Shown in pieces: positions 27,103-36,014 of a DNA stretch of 64,000 nucleotides. A model generated the notes under the pieces. It did not search any database. It was given only the letters and a program-made list of their open reading frames with translations, and had not been told where the DNA came from. The position numbers and the translations under genes are program-made. This stretch comes from an uncultured Lachnospiraceae bacterium (GTDB taxonomy: Bacteria; Bacillota; Clostridia; Lachnospirales; Lachnospiraceae), in assembly GCA_934352055.1 (NCBI GenBank), contig CAKRJY010000003.1:186001-250000 (forward strand). The letters run 5' to 3'. How positions within the stretch are numbered: position 1 is the first letter of the stretch; each line of letters starts with the position of its first letter.

Positions 27103-29022
27103 TTATACATCTAATTGTGCATCACGCGCGTGTTCATAGATAAATGCACGTCGCGGCGGCACATCATTCCCCATCAGCATTTCCGTAACATCTGATGCCA
27201 TACGCCCGTCTTCAATCTCAACTTTTTTTAAGATACGCTGCTCAGGATCTAACGTTGTCTCCCACAACTGTTCTGCATCCATTTCGCCAAGTCCCTTATA
27301 TCTTTGTAAAGTAAAATTACCAGTATGTGTTTTTCGGTATTTTTCCAATGCAGCGTCATCGTATAAATATTCTTCTTTGCCTTTGGATGGAATTGCTTTA
27401 TAAAGTGGAGGCATCGCAATATACACATGTCCTTCATAAATCAATTCTGGCATAAAGCGATAAAACAGTGTTAAAAGTAATGTCGAGATATGCGCACCAT
27501 CTACATCGGCATCCGCCATAATAATAATCTTGTCATAGCGTAACTTTGTTATATCAAAATCATTTCCATAGCCTTCGGAAAAACCACAGCCAAATGCATT
27601 GATCATCGTCTTGATTTCTGCATTTGCAAGTACCTTATCAATACTTGCTTTTTCAACATTTAAAATCTTTCCACGGATTGGCATAATTGCCTGATACATA
27701 CGGTTTCTCGCCATTTTTGCGGAACCGCCGGCAGAATCCCCCTCCACGATAAAGATTTCACACTTTGTGGCATCCCTGCTCTCACAATTTGCCAGTTTTC
27801 CATTACTATCAAAAGAAAACTTCTGCTTTGTCAAAAGGTTGGTTTTTGCACGTTCCTCTGTTTTCCTGATTTTTGCCGCTTTTTCTGCACAGGAAATAAC
27901 CGTTTTTAAAGTATCGATATTACGGTCAAAATACAATTGAATTTCATCGTTTGTCACTTTCGCCGTTGCTTTTGATGCATCCTGATTATCTAATTTCGTC
28001 TTTGTCTGACCTTCAAAACGTGGTGCCGGATGCTTGATCGATACTACAGCAGTCATACCATTTCTGACATCTGCCCCATTAAAATTGGCATCCTTTTCCT
28101 TGAGGATACCGAGTTCCCTGGCATAGTTATTGATAACCGTGGTAAAAACCGTCTTAAATCCGGTAATATGTGTTCCACCCTCTGCATTATAAATATTGTT
28201 ACAGAATCCAAGTATATTCTCATGAAACTCATTACAATACTGAAAAGCAATCTCTACACTGATTCCCTCTGATTCTCCGCTAAAATATACGACATCATGC
28301 AATTTTTCTGCATTTTTATTGATATCCTTCACAAAGCCTATGATTCCATCAGGCTCATGATATTCAATATGTTCTACTTCTTCTTTTCGCTTATCTTCAT
28401 AAATAATGGTAAGCTTTGGATTCAGATATGCCGTTTCATGCATACGACTTTTGATTTCATCTTCTTTGAAGTTGGTTTTTTCAAAAATTTCCGGATCCGG
28501 AAGGAAATTAATCTTTGTCCCTGTCTTTTTTGTTTTCCCAATGGTAGGAAGCAGTCCCTTCTCTAATGCAAGCACCGGATGTCCCTGCTCATAACGATCA
28601 TGGTGAATATAACCATCACGTGAAATTTCAACATCCATATAAGTAGACAATGCATTTACAACAGAAGAACCTACGCCATGCAGACCACCACTTGTCTTGT
28701 ATACACTATCATCGAACTTTCCGCCGGCATGCAATGTCGTAAAGACAACACGCGCTGCTGAGACACCGGTAGCATGCAATCCTACTGGAATCCCTCGTCC
28801 ATTATCTTCTACGGTACAAGAGCCATCTGCTTCCAGTGTTACCCAAATCGTATCACAAGCTCCTGCTAAATGTTCATCTACTGAGTTATCTACGATTTCG
28901 TATACCAGGTGATTCAGACCTTTTCGCGATACACTACCAATGTACATTCCAGGTCTTTTTCGCACTGCCTCCAATCCCTCTAATACGGCAATACTGCTCT
29001 CGTCGTATATTTTCTTTGCCAT
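27103..29022 (-). CDS. parE: Type II DNA topoisomerase subunit B, ParE-like
   Basis: 639-aa ATPase subunit. GHKL motifs: YEIVDNSVDE (E42, N46, D49), EDNGRGIPVG (Mg/ATP lid), GGLHGVGSSVVNAL. TOPRIM motifs: EGDSAGG (about 424-430) and DADVDGAHI (about 500). The C-terminal ends LQRYKGLGEMDAEQLWETT, PPRRAFI. Length fits GyrB/ParE without a large insert. Together with the ParC-like subunit it would form an A2B2 enzyme. A canonical gyrBA pair near dnaA would be expected elsewhere in the genome, and could confirm the topo IV call. Confidence 0.9.
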   Translation of the reverse strand: MAKKIYDESSIAVLEGLEAVRKRPGMYIGSVSRKGLNHLVYEIVDNSVDEHLAGACDTIWVTLEADGSCTVEDNGRGIPVGLHATGVSAARVVFTTLHAGGKFDDSVYKTSGGLHGVGSSVVNALSTYMDVEISRDGYIHHDRYEQGHPVLALEKGLLPTIGKTKKTGTKINFLPDPEIFEKTNFKEDEIKSRMHETAYLNPKLTIIYEDKRKEEVEHIEYHEPDGIIGFVKDINKNAEKLHDVVYFSGESEGISVEIAFQYCNEFHENILGFCNNIYNAEGGTHITGFKTVFTTVINNYARELGILKEKDANFNGADVRNGMTAVVSIKHPAPRFEGQTKTKLDNQDASKATAKVTNDEIQLYFDRNIDTLKTVISCAEKAAKIRKTEERAKTNLLTKQKFSFDSNGKLANCESRDATKCEIFIVEGDSAGGSAKMARNRMYQAIMPIRGKILNVEKASIDKVLANAEIKTMINAFGCGFSEGYGNDFDITKLRYDKIIIMADADVDGAHISTLLLTLFYRFMPELIYEGHVYIAMPPLYKAIPSKGKEEYLYDDAALEKYRKTHTGNFTLQRYKGLGEMDAEQLWETTLDPEQRILKKVEIEDGRMASDVTEMLMGNDVPPRRAFIYEHARDAQLDV

Positions 29023-29050
29023 TTCATAACCTCTCTAAAAAACTGCCTAA

Positions 29051-29081
29051 AGAATGCGCCGAGCAATACTTGGCGCATTCT
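29051..29081 (-). terminator. Hairpin between the PRTase-like gene and parE
   Basis: AGAATGCGCC (29051-29060) and GGCGCATTCT (29072-29081) form a perfect 10-bp stem. On the minus strand the T-rich stretch follows late (TTTAGGCAGTTTTTT). It may be a leaky terminator or mRNA-processing hairpin that sets topoisomerase levels apart from the nrd genes. Confidence 0.6.
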
Positions 29082-29090
29082 GACTTTTTA

Positions 29091-29756
29091 TTATAACTTA
29101 GAATAACCAAAACCATTGACCATGGCTTCAATCGGCATGCCCTTCTTACAATATGGGCACTCATGTGGAGCAAATGTCTGATATCCCGGAAGATCCTCTG
29201 TCGTAAAAAGTGGGAAGACTTCTGTGTCTTCTACTTTTGTCATCGTACCAAAGATCGCAGATACACCAACAACATTGCCACCATAATACTCAATACATTC
29301 CAGACTTTTGCGTACTGTCTCACCTGTTGTCATAGTTGCCAGCAAAAGTAATACATTTTTTCCTTCTATGGAAGGACGAATATTTTCACGGAATAACAAT
29401 TGATTGATACTGTTAACCTCCGGCGAGACAATATAAACGGTCTCATGTTTATTGTTATTTGAAAAATGTCCTTTTTCTAATTCTTCCGCCAGATATGCAC
29501 CAAGTACTTCTGTGCCATCCATACAGACAATGGTGTCTACCGTTGTCACATGATGCAGCATACGATTTTTAAGACTTCTGGCTGCTTCTCTTGCTTCATT
29601 TGCACGCACCTTCAAACGCGTTACATCAATATAGTAATTGATGTGTGACGAACTTGTTGCGAAATGCCCTGGTGTCGCATTGAGCGTAAGGGTGTTGTCA
29701 TCTTTTGCGTAAAATTTTACCATACGTTCCCGAATACTTGATACTGCTTCTCCCAT
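29091..29756 (-). CDS. Phosphoribosyltransferase-like protein with degenerate PRPP loop
   Basis: 221 aa. The fold pattern resembles orotate-type PRTases: a hood helix, TVDTIVCMDGTEVLGAYLAEEL (about 72-93, split here over 20 residues only as a region), then the PRPP-loop position LLLLATMTTGET (136-147). Canonical loops carry two acidic residues before T-T-G (DDxxTTG); here they are Ala-Thr-Met. A CPYC motif at 200-203 near the C-terminus suggests a bound metal. It lies between dut and parE in a dNTP-related operon. It may bind a nucleotide or act as a regulator rather than as a true OPRT. Confidence 0.75.
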   Translation of the reverse strand: MGEAVSSIRERMVKFYAKDDNTLTLNATPGHFATSSSHINYYIDVTRLKVRANEAREAARSLKNRMLHHVTTVDTIVCMDGTEVLGAYLAEELEKGHFSNNNKHETVYIVSPEVNSINQLLFRENIRPSIEGKNVLLLLATMTTGETVRKSLECIEYYGGNVVGVSAIFGTMTKVEDTEVFPLFTTEDLPGYQTFAPHECPYCKKGMPIEAMVNGFGYSKL

Positions 29757-29768
29757 AATGTAATCCTC

Positions 29769-30206
29769 CTACATTTTGCCGGTGGAACCAAATCCACCTT
29801 TTCCCCGTTCTGTCTCGTCCAATTCGGTAACTTCTTCAAATTCAACCGAAAGAAACGGCATCACAACCATTTGTGCAATTTTTTGTCCCGGCTGCACCAC
29901 ACGACGTTCTTCGCTGTCGTTATGAAGTGCCACCTTGATTTCTCCACGATAATCTGCATCCACGACGCCAGTACAATTTGCCGGGCGAAGTCCTTCCTTT
30001 GCAGATAAACCACTTCGTGCAAAAATACCACCAAAATATCCCTCCGGAATAGCAACAGCAATTCCTGTTCCAATCATATGTGTCTCATGTGGTTCTAAAA
30101 CACAATCTTCTGTCAGATCAGCAAACAAATCATACCCTGCTGCCCATACGCTTCCTCTCTCCGGCATTTTTGCGGAATCGGTTAATTTTTTCCATGCTAT
30201 CTTCAT
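29769..30206 (-). CDS. dut: dUTP diphosphatase (trimeric dUTPase)
   Basis: Hydrolyses dUTP to dUMP + PPi, preventing uracil incorporation and feeding dTMP synthesis. 145 aa with all five motifs: AGYDLFA (motif 1), the YFGGIFARSGLSAK segment (2), GVVDADYRGEI (3), PGQKIAQMVV (4) and the C-terminal RGKGGFGSTG (5). SD AGGAGT. It is in the nrdD-nrdG operon. ung (62085-62765) serves the same uracil-exclusion task. Confidence 0.97.
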   Translation of the reverse strand: MKIAWKKLTDSAKMPERGSVWAAGYDLFADLTEDCVLEPHETHMIGTGIAVAIPEGYFGGIFARSGLSAKEGLRPANCTGVVDADYRGEIKVALHNDSEERRVVQPGQKIAQMVVMPFLSVEFEEVTELDETERGKGGFGSTGKM

Positions 30207-30230
30207 GTAAACTACTCCTAAAAGATTTTA

Positions 30231-30722
30231 TTATTTACAATGTAACACTATTTGGTTTGTTTTTCTAGTGTTTCGTACATCAATGACGCGTTGGTTACTG
30301 CTTCCACGCCAATAAAGACTGGTATCTTTCTGTTCCACAATAAACTCACCATCTACCAGAACATCCACATATTCCATAATAGGAAGTGTCTCTATTGTCT
30401 CATACGTAAATCCGGTATACAGCCAGATTGTCTTCTCCGGAAACTGTTCTTTGATTTCTTTCGCCAGTCCTGTCACTGCTTCCCGGTTACCGTAAAACAA
30501 AGGATCTCCTCCGCTAAAGGTAATTCCGGAAATATAATCATGATGCAAGGCTTCAAACAATTCTGCTTTTGCCTCTTCATCAAATTCCAAACCACCATTT
30601 GGATCCCAGGTAATCGGATTTTGACAGTCTTTACAACAATGGTCGCATCCTGCAACCCATAAAACGACACGCAGACCATCCCCATTTAACATATCGTCTT
30701 TCGTAATGTTATGATAACGCAT
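30231..30722 (-). CDS. nrdG: Anaerobic ribonucleoside-triphosphate reductase activating protein
   Basis: Radical-SAM enzyme that installs the glycyl radical on NrdD. 163 aa with the CX3CX2C cluster motif CDHCCKDC (about 26-33), SGITFSGGDPL (SAM-binding GGDP) and a compact barrel. Start set at ATG 30722, preceded by AGGTGA. A GTG three codons upstream would sit in the SD. It follows nrdD after 14 bp. Confidence 0.97.
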   Translation of the reverse strand: MRYHNITKDDMLNGDGLRVVLWVAGCDHCCKDCQNPITWDPNGGLEFDEEAKAELFEALHHDYISGITFSGGDPLFYGNREAVTGLAKEIKEQFPEKTIWLYTGFTYETIETLPIMEYVDVLVDGEFIVEQKDTSLYWRGSSNQRVIDVRNTRKTNQIVLHCK

Positions 30723-30736
30723 TATATTCACCTATA

Positions 30737-32857
30737 CTACATACTCTTTCTCTCTGCGATTTCTGCCATTTTCGCATCATTTAATCTGGTATCACCCTTG
30801 ACTCTGGAATAAGAAAGATACCCATTCATACGCTCAATCTTTGTCAAATTGTGGCTGCCGCATACCGGGCAGACATCCATATCAAGTTCTTCGTGTCCGC
30901 AATCATCACAATAAGACAATGAAAGATTGACGCCTTCGTAAAATCCCATATCCATGGCACGACGTACCAAGGTCTTAACTGCTTCTTTATTGTACCCGAT
31001 TGGATACTTCACATACTGAATTTTTCCACCATTTGAAAGTTCCCAGAAACGATACTCCAGATCCTGTTTTTGAATTGGCGTAATGTCTTCTGTTACATGG
31101 CAATGAAAACTGTTGCTGACATATTCACGATCGGAAACATTTTCAACCAATCCATATTTTTTACGGAACTGTTTTACCTGCAAACCACAAAGGTTTTCTG
31201 CCGGCGTTCCATAGATAGCATAAAGATTGCCATCTTCTTTTTTGAACTGGTTGATTTTTTCATTGATGTGCTCTAAAACTTCTACGGCAAACTGACCATC
31301 TTCTACCAGGGATTTACCGTTATACAATTCCTGTAATTCATTAAATGCTGTAATTCCAAAAGAAGCCGTTGCTGTCTTTAAGATTGGTTTAATCTTATCG
31401 TTGTATTTTAAATGTCCGCCATAGAATCCACCTTCGCAGTAGGCAAGTGGGTTCGTAGAAGCACGCATTTCTCCTAAATAAGCATACGTACGGATATGCA
31501 GCTTACGGATCAATTCCAAATAATAGTCAAGTACTTCATAAAAATCACGGCTTTCCTGTCTTGCCTTTGCTAAAATCATTGGCAAATGCAAGCTGACTGC
31601 TCCGATATTAAAACGACCAACAAAGACCGGACGATCCTTATCATCTGCCGGATTCATGCCGCCTCTTTCATACCATGGAGAAAGGAACGCACGACATCCC
31701 ATTGGACTAATAATCTCGCCATATTGCTTGTACATGCTGGCAATATAACCTTTACCTGTCAAACTCAACCAATCCGGATACATTGTTTTTCTTGAGCATT
31801 CAATACCTGCATCAAAGACATCTTCTAATTCCTTGCCCGGTCCATGCAGATTTTCATCATATAAAAATACAATTTTAGGGAATAATACCGGTTTTTTGTG
31901 TCCCTTTTTCCCTTGTCCATTCATACGGACACGCAACATGCAAATCGTTGCCATCTTAGCAAAACGCGTTGTTCCTGTTCCCGCTGTAACGGTAATGAAC
32001 GGATAATCGCCTCGGCTGCTGGCAACCGTATTAAACTTGTACTCCCAACCCTGGAATCCCTGTTCAAAATCACGTTCTACATCTGCCATAGCTGTTTCTT
32101 CCGCTTTTTCCTGCGAAAGTCCTAACCCCGTATATTTTTCAACATACTTAGCAAATGAAATCTCTGCATATTTATCTAAAATCAAGTCAGCACTTGGCAC
32201 TGTAAAGCCACCATACTGCTGGCTGGCTGCACTAAGTACAATATCTCCGATAACGTCAAACGCAACATCTAAGGATTTCGGCTCGTTATACCAGATATTT
32301 CCCATCTCAAAGCCACCCTCTAAGACTGCCTTGACGTCAAAAAGACAACAATTCATGGTATCACGTCTGGCTGACATGTCATGAATATAAATATAACCAT
32401 CACGAATTGCCTGAATCTCCTCCGTTGTCAAAAAGAACTTTTTGTATAATTCACGGTTAAATTCATTAAAAATCAAGCTTCTCTTGGTTGAGACAAGCGC
32501 ACTATCTGTGTTTGCATTTTCCTTGTCTCCAATATACATAATAGACTGGCTCTTCGTGTAAACGTCATCCAGCATCTGAACAAAATCCTGCTTATAGTTT
32601 CGATAGTCTCGATAACTCTTTGCAACGACAGGGTTGACGCGCTCTAACGCGCCTTCCACGATATTATGCATCTGCGCAATCTCAATACGCTCCATGCCAA
32701 GTGCAAAAACTTTTTCTTCTACAAATTGGCAAATAAATTTTTCTTCTTCTTCTGTAAAATTAATCAACACTCTGCATGCTGATTTATTCACTGCATCTAC
32801 GACTTTTTGTACGTTAAAATCTTCTAATGTACCGTCTTTCTTCACTACTTTTATCAT
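30737..32857 (-). CDS. nrdD: Anaerobic ribonucleoside-triphosphate reductase (class III)
   Basis: Oxygen-sensitive reduction of NTPs to dNTPs. 706 aa: an N-terminal ATP-cone (about 1-90, IKVVKKDGTLEDFNVQKVV) for allosteric control; the catalytic ten-strand barrel; a zinc site CDDCG and CPVCG near residues 660-680; and the glycyl-radical region RMNGYLSYSRVKGD near the C-terminus. Start set at ATG 32857, after AAAGGGTGGG; a GTG three codons earlier overlaps the SD. Controlled by a promoter with two NrdR boxes. Its presence means DNA synthesis without oxygen. Confidence 0.97.
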   Translation of the reverse strand: MIKVVKKDGTLEDFNVQKVVDAVNKSACRVLINFTEEEEKFICQFVEEKVFALGMERIEIAQMHNIVEGALERVNPVVAKSYRDYRNYKQDFVQMLDDVYTKSQSIMYIGDKENANTDSALVSTKRSLIFNEFNRELYKKFFLTTEEIQAIRDGYIYIHDMSARRDTMNCCLFDVKAVLEGGFEMGNIWYNEPKSLDVAFDVIGDIVLSAASQQYGGFTVPSADLILDKYAEISFAKYVEKYTGLGLSQEKAEETAMADVERDFEQGFQGWEYKFNTVASSRGDYPFITVTAGTGTTRFAKMATICMLRVRMNGQGKKGHKKPVLFPKIVFLYDENLHGPGKELEDVFDAGIECSRKTMYPDWLSLTGKGYIASMYKQYGEIISPMGCRAFLSPWYERGGMNPADDKDRPVFVGRFNIGAVSLHLPMILAKARQESRDFYEVLDYYLELIRKLHIRTYAYLGEMRASTNPLAYCEGGFYGGHLKYNDKIKPILKTATASFGITAFNELQELYNGKSLVEDGQFAVEVLEHINEKINQFKKEDGNLYAIYGTPAENLCGLQVKQFRKKYGLVENVSDREYVSNSFHCHVTEDITPIQKQDLEYRFWELSNGGKIQYVKYPIGYNKEAVKTLVRRAMDMGFYEGVNLSLSYCDDCGHEELDMDVCPVCGSHNLTKIERMNGYLSYSRVKGDTRLNDAKMAEIAERKSM

Positions 32858-32874
32858 AGTGCCCACCCTTTCTG

Positions 32875-32890
32875 CATCTATATATTGTCA
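32875..32890. promoter_or_regulatory. NrdR box, proximal (weaker)
   Basis: CATCTATATATTGTCA keeps the core C-W-ATATAT-W-G of the NrdR box, with divergent ends. It lies 16 bp from the second box; box starts are 32 bp apart, three helix turns, the usual NrdR spacing. Confidence 0.75.
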
Positions 32891-32906
32891 TCTTATTTCA
32901 TAAATC

Positions 32907-32922
32907 GCACTATATCTTGTGC
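32907..32922. promoter_or_regulatory. NrdR box, distal (strong)
   Basis: GCACTATATCTTGTGC matches the NrdR palindrome acaCwAtATaTwGtgt at nearly every position. It overlaps the predicted transcription start of nrdD. NrdR with ATP/dATP is known to repress nrd genes. Confidence 0.85.
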
Positions 32923-32933
32923 ACTGCTTAATT

Positions 32934-32962
32934 ATTCTAGCATCTTGGATAAGGGTAGTCAA
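32934..32962 (-). promoter_or_regulatory. nrdD operon promoter
   Basis: TTGACT (32962-32957), 17-bp spacer, TAGAAT (32939-32934). Predicted start near 32927, within a few bases of the distal NrdR box. The promoter lies between the gpsA stop and nrdD. Confidence 0.8.
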
Positions 32963-32968
32963 TGGGTT

Positions 32969-33961
32969 TTATATAATCTCAGGTTTTTTATCACGTTCCA
33001 TCAATCGCTGCACTGCAATCTTGGGATCCACACCACAAAACAATACATCATTGACTTGTTCAATAATTGGCAGGCTAACGTTATATTGTTTGCCTAATGC
33101 CAGTGCTGCCTTTGCAGAATACACGCCTTCTACCACCATCTGCACTTCTTTCATGGCATCTTCCGGACGCATGCCCTGTCCGATCAACATCCCCGCTTTT
33201 CGGTTTCGACTATGCATACTAGAGCAGGTCACAATCAGATCCCCGGTTCCAGCAAGACCACTAAGTGTCTGTGGCAACCCTCCCATAGCCAGAGCAAGCG
33301 ATGAAATTTCTTTGATTCCCCGGGTAATCAATGCTGCTTTTGTGTTATCTCCATATCCTAATCCATCTGACATTCCGGCTGCTAATGCTATCACATTTTT
33401 AAGCGATGCACCAATTTCTATTCCTATCACATCTGTGCTCGTATACACGCGGAAATTATCATTCATAAATGCATTTTGTAAAAATTCAGCTACTGCCATA
33501 TCTTTTGCTCCGGCAACGACAACGGTCGGCAATGCTTTGACTACTTCCTCTGCATGGGATGGACCACTCAAAACGCCAATCTTTGCATCCTGCCCCAATA
33601 CATCTTCCAAAATACCGCATTGCGTAAATAGTGTATCCTCTTCTATTCCTTTTGAAACACTGCAGATGATCTGGTCTTTCGTCACAAATGGTTTTATTTT
33701 TTCTGCTGTTTCCCGCGTTGCCTTTGATGGTACTGCCATGACCAAAAGAGCCTTATTTCTGATGCATTTTTCTAAATCAGCGGTCAGATGCATTTCCTTC
33801 GGAAGCAAAGCCCCCGGCAGTTTATCACACTCTCTGGTCTGCTCCATTGCCTCTATCTGCGACGCACGATGCGACCACAAGGTCACATCACATCCGTTTG
33901 CTTGTAATAAAATAGCAAGTGCTGTTCCCCAACTTCCTGCGCCAATAACTCCAACCTGCAT
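32969..33961 (-). CDS. gpsA: Glycerol-3-phosphate dehydrogenase [NAD(P)+]
   Basis: Reduces dihydroxyacetone phosphate to sn-glycerol 3-phosphate for phospholipids. 330 aa with GAGSWGTALA (about 6-15), the SKGIE segment, GPSHAEEV, and the catalytic lysine region SLKNVIALAAG, with the C-terminal helical domain. Start set to ATG 33961: GGAGG then 7 bp. The ATG two codons upstream lies only one base from the SD. It follows plsY, the enzyme that uses its product. Confidence 0.97.
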   Translation of the reverse strand: MQVGVIGAGSWGTALAILLQANGCDVTLWSHRASQIEAMEQTRECDKLPGALLPKEMHLTADLEKCIRNKALLVMAVPSKATRETAEKIKPFVTKDQIICSVSKGIEEDTLFTQCGILEDVLGQDAKIGVLSGPSHAEEVVKALPTVVVAGAKDMAVAEFLQNAFMNDNFRVYTSTDVIGIEIGASLKNVIALAAGMSDGLGYGDNTKAALITRGIKEISSLALAMGGLPQTLSGLAGTGDLIVTCSSMHSRNRKAGMLIGQGMRPEDAMKEVQMVVEGVYSAKAALALGKQYNVSLPIIEQVNDVLFCGVDPKIAVQRLMERDKKPEII

Positions 33962-33985
33962 TTGCATTCCTCCATAATTTCAATC

Positions 33986-34012
33986 GAAAAGAATCCTGCA
34001 TTGCAGGATTCT
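33986..34012 (-). terminator. Hairpin between plsY and gpsA
   Basis: AGAATCCTGCA (33990-34000) and TGCAGGATTCT (34002-34012) are perfect 11-bp arms; on the minus strand TTTTC follows. Possible intrinsic terminator, but gpsA has no obvious separate promoter, so it may attenuate rather than stop transcription. Confidence 0.6.
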
Positions 34013-34025
34013 AAACTCCATGTTT

Positions 34026-34676
34026 CTAACCACGTTTTGATTTGAATGAGAATTTATTTTCATTCCCATGCAGCAATCTTTTGATATTGCTTCGATGTAA
34101 AACAATGGCAAGTATACAGACAAAAGAAACTAAAATCTGTGCCTCAAGTACATCAGCTGTAGCAAAGCGCAGCCAGCCTTTTGTTCCGAAAATCCAGACT
34201 TGCGCCATCAATGCAAGCACTGCCAGAATGGATCCCAACGATACATAGCGGGTAATGGCAACAACAAGAATAAAAATCAAAACACAGATAGGCAGACATT
34301 GCGGAAACAGTGCCACAATCATACCAAAACTACATGCGATTCCCTTTCCCCCTTTAAATTTCATAAAGAAAGGAAAATCATGACCTAAAATTGCACCAAT
34401 TGCGCCGTACAATTCTAACAAAACGATATGATCCGGGTAAGCATTATGAAATAGTACATAAACAACAACAACTGCGGCCACACATTTTAAGCAGTCACAC
34501 ACCAGTGTAAGTGCTCCCACTTTAATTCCTAGAATCCGCATGGTATTTGTTGTTCCGATATTTCCACTTCCCTGTTTGCGAATATCTACATCATTTTTTT
34601 TGCCAAAAAGATATCCTGATAAAATCAATCCAAACGCATAGCCAATTGCCAACGCAATCAGTCTCATACTTCCCAT
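34026..34676 (-). CDS. plsY: Glycerol-3-phosphate acyltransferase PlsY
   Basis: Membrane enzyme that transfers the acyl group from acyl-phosphate (made by PlsX) to glycerol 3-phosphate. 216 aa with about five transmembrane segments and the three PlsY motifs: GSGNIGTTNTMRILG (about 37-51), HDFPFFMKFKGGKGIA (about 98-113) and the C-terminal VLHRSNIKRL. It lies 3 bp after der. plsX is at 54455-55477. Confidence 0.96.
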   Translation of the reverse strand: MGSMRLIALAIGYAFGLILSGYLFGKKNDVDIRKQGSGNIGTTNTMRILGIKVGALTLVCDCLKCVAAVVVVYVLFHNAYPDHIVLLELYGAIGAILGHDFPFFMKFKGGKGIACSFGMIVALFPQCLPICVLIFILVVAITRYVSLGSILAVLALMAQVWIFGTKGWLRFATADVLEAQILVSFVCILAIVLHRSNIKRLLHGNENKFSFKSKRG

Positions 34677-34679
34677 AGT

Positions 34680-36002
34680 TTAATCATCCTTTCTCTCGCG
34701 AATAATGAATTTCAAGGATGTTCCTTCAAATCCAAAAGCATCACGAATTCGATTTTCCAAATATCTGGTATATGAAAAATGCATCAATTCCTTGTCATTG
34801 ACAAAGATGACAAACGTAGGCGGTTTTACAGCTACCTGCGTCACATAATAAATTTTTAATCGTTTTCCTTTATCTGATGGTGGCTGCTGCATAGCAACGG
34901 CTTCCGTCACAATCTCATTGAGTACACCGGTTGCAACACGCATAGAATTATTCTCAATGACTGCATCAATCGTTTCATATATTTTTGGCAGACGCTGTCC
35001 TGTCAAAACAGAAATAAACATAATCTGTGCATATGGCATAAAAGACAATGTCTGACGTATTTTTTCTTTATGCTTGTAGATGGTCTTATCATCTTTTTCC
35101 ACAGCATCCCATTTATTGACCGCAATGATAATACCTTTTCCGCGCTCATGCGCAATACCGGCAATCTTTGCATCCTGTTCCGTCACACCCTCCGTTGCAT
35201 CAATCATAACAATGACAACATCTGCTTTTTCAACGGCTGCAACAGCACGTATAATACTGAAACGCTCCAGCTCTTCTTTGATTTTACTCTTACGACGAAG
35301 TCCTGCTGTATCAATAAAGATATACTCTTTTCCGTGGTATTTTACTTTTGTATCTACTGCATCTCTTGTTGTTCCTGCAACATTAGAAACAATGACACGG
35401 TTTTCTCCTACCAGACGGTTGATCAGAGATGATTTTCCTACATTTGGTTTACCAACAATAGCAATTTTTGGAATATCCTCATCCTCATCTTTTCCTGTAT
35501 GTTCCGGGAAATGCGCAATCACTTCATCTAACATATCTCCCAATCCCAACATGGAAGAAGAAGAAATCGGCATAGGATCTCCTATTCCCAAATTATAGAA
35601 TTCATATACATCTGACATGTATTTTTCAAAACTGTCTACTTTATTTACAACAAGTACCACCGGCTTCTGGGAACGACGCAACATATCTGCTACCTTTGCG
35701 TCTGCATCTACCAATCCCTGTTTCACATCTGTCATAAAAATAATAACATCTGCCGTATCAATCGCAATCTGCGCCTGTTCACGCATCTGGCTAATGATAA
35801 TATCCTTTGACTCCGGTTCGATACCCCCTGTATCAATCATCGTAAACTCATGATTTAACCAGGTAACATCCGCATAAATACGATCTCTTGTTACACCTGG
35901 TGTATCTTTTACGATTGAGATTCTTTCTCCTGCTAATGCATTGAACAATGTGGATTTTCCTACATTGGGTCTGCCAACAATAGCAACTACTGGCTTACTC
36001 AT
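34680..36002 (-). CDS. der: Ribosome biogenesis GTPase Der
   Basis: Essential double-GTPase for 50S subunit maturation. 440 aa with two G domains in tandem: GRPNVGKST (about 9-17) and DTGG, NKVD; then GKPNVGKSS (about 182), DTAGLRRKSK, NKWD; and a C-terminal KH-like domain. Start set at ATG 36002 (MSKPVVAIVGRPN), with GGAGG at good spacing. The ATG four codons upstream overlaps the SD. Confidence 0.98.
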   Translation of the reverse strand: MSKPVVAIVGRPNVGKSTLFNALAGERISIVKDTPGVTRDRIYADVTWLNHEFTMIDTGGIEPESKDIIISQMREQAQIAIDTADVIIFMTDVKQGLVDADAKVADMLRRSQKPVVLVVNKVDSFEKYMSDVYEFYNLGIGDPMPISSSSMLGLGDMLDEVIAHFPEHTGKDEDEDIPKIAIVGKPNVGKSSLINRLVGENRVIVSNVAGTTRDAVDTKVKYHGKEYIFIDTAGLRRKSKIKEELERFSIIRAVAAVEKADVVIVMIDATEGVTEQDAKIAGIAHERGKGIIIAVNKWDAVEKDDKTIYKHKEKIRQTLSFMPYAQIMFISVLTGQRLPKIYETIDAVIENNSMRVATGVLNEIVTEAVAMQQPPSDKGKRLKIYYVTQVAVKPPTFVIFVNDKELMHFSYTRYLENRIRDAFGFEGTSLKFIIRERKDD

Positions 36003-36014
36003 ATTTTCCTCCAT

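Noticed and set aside
32919..33977. Long open frame (352 codons) on the plus strand opposite gpsA
   Set aside because: It is the antisense shadow of gpsA; the product has no family pattern, and gpsA is clear on the other strand.
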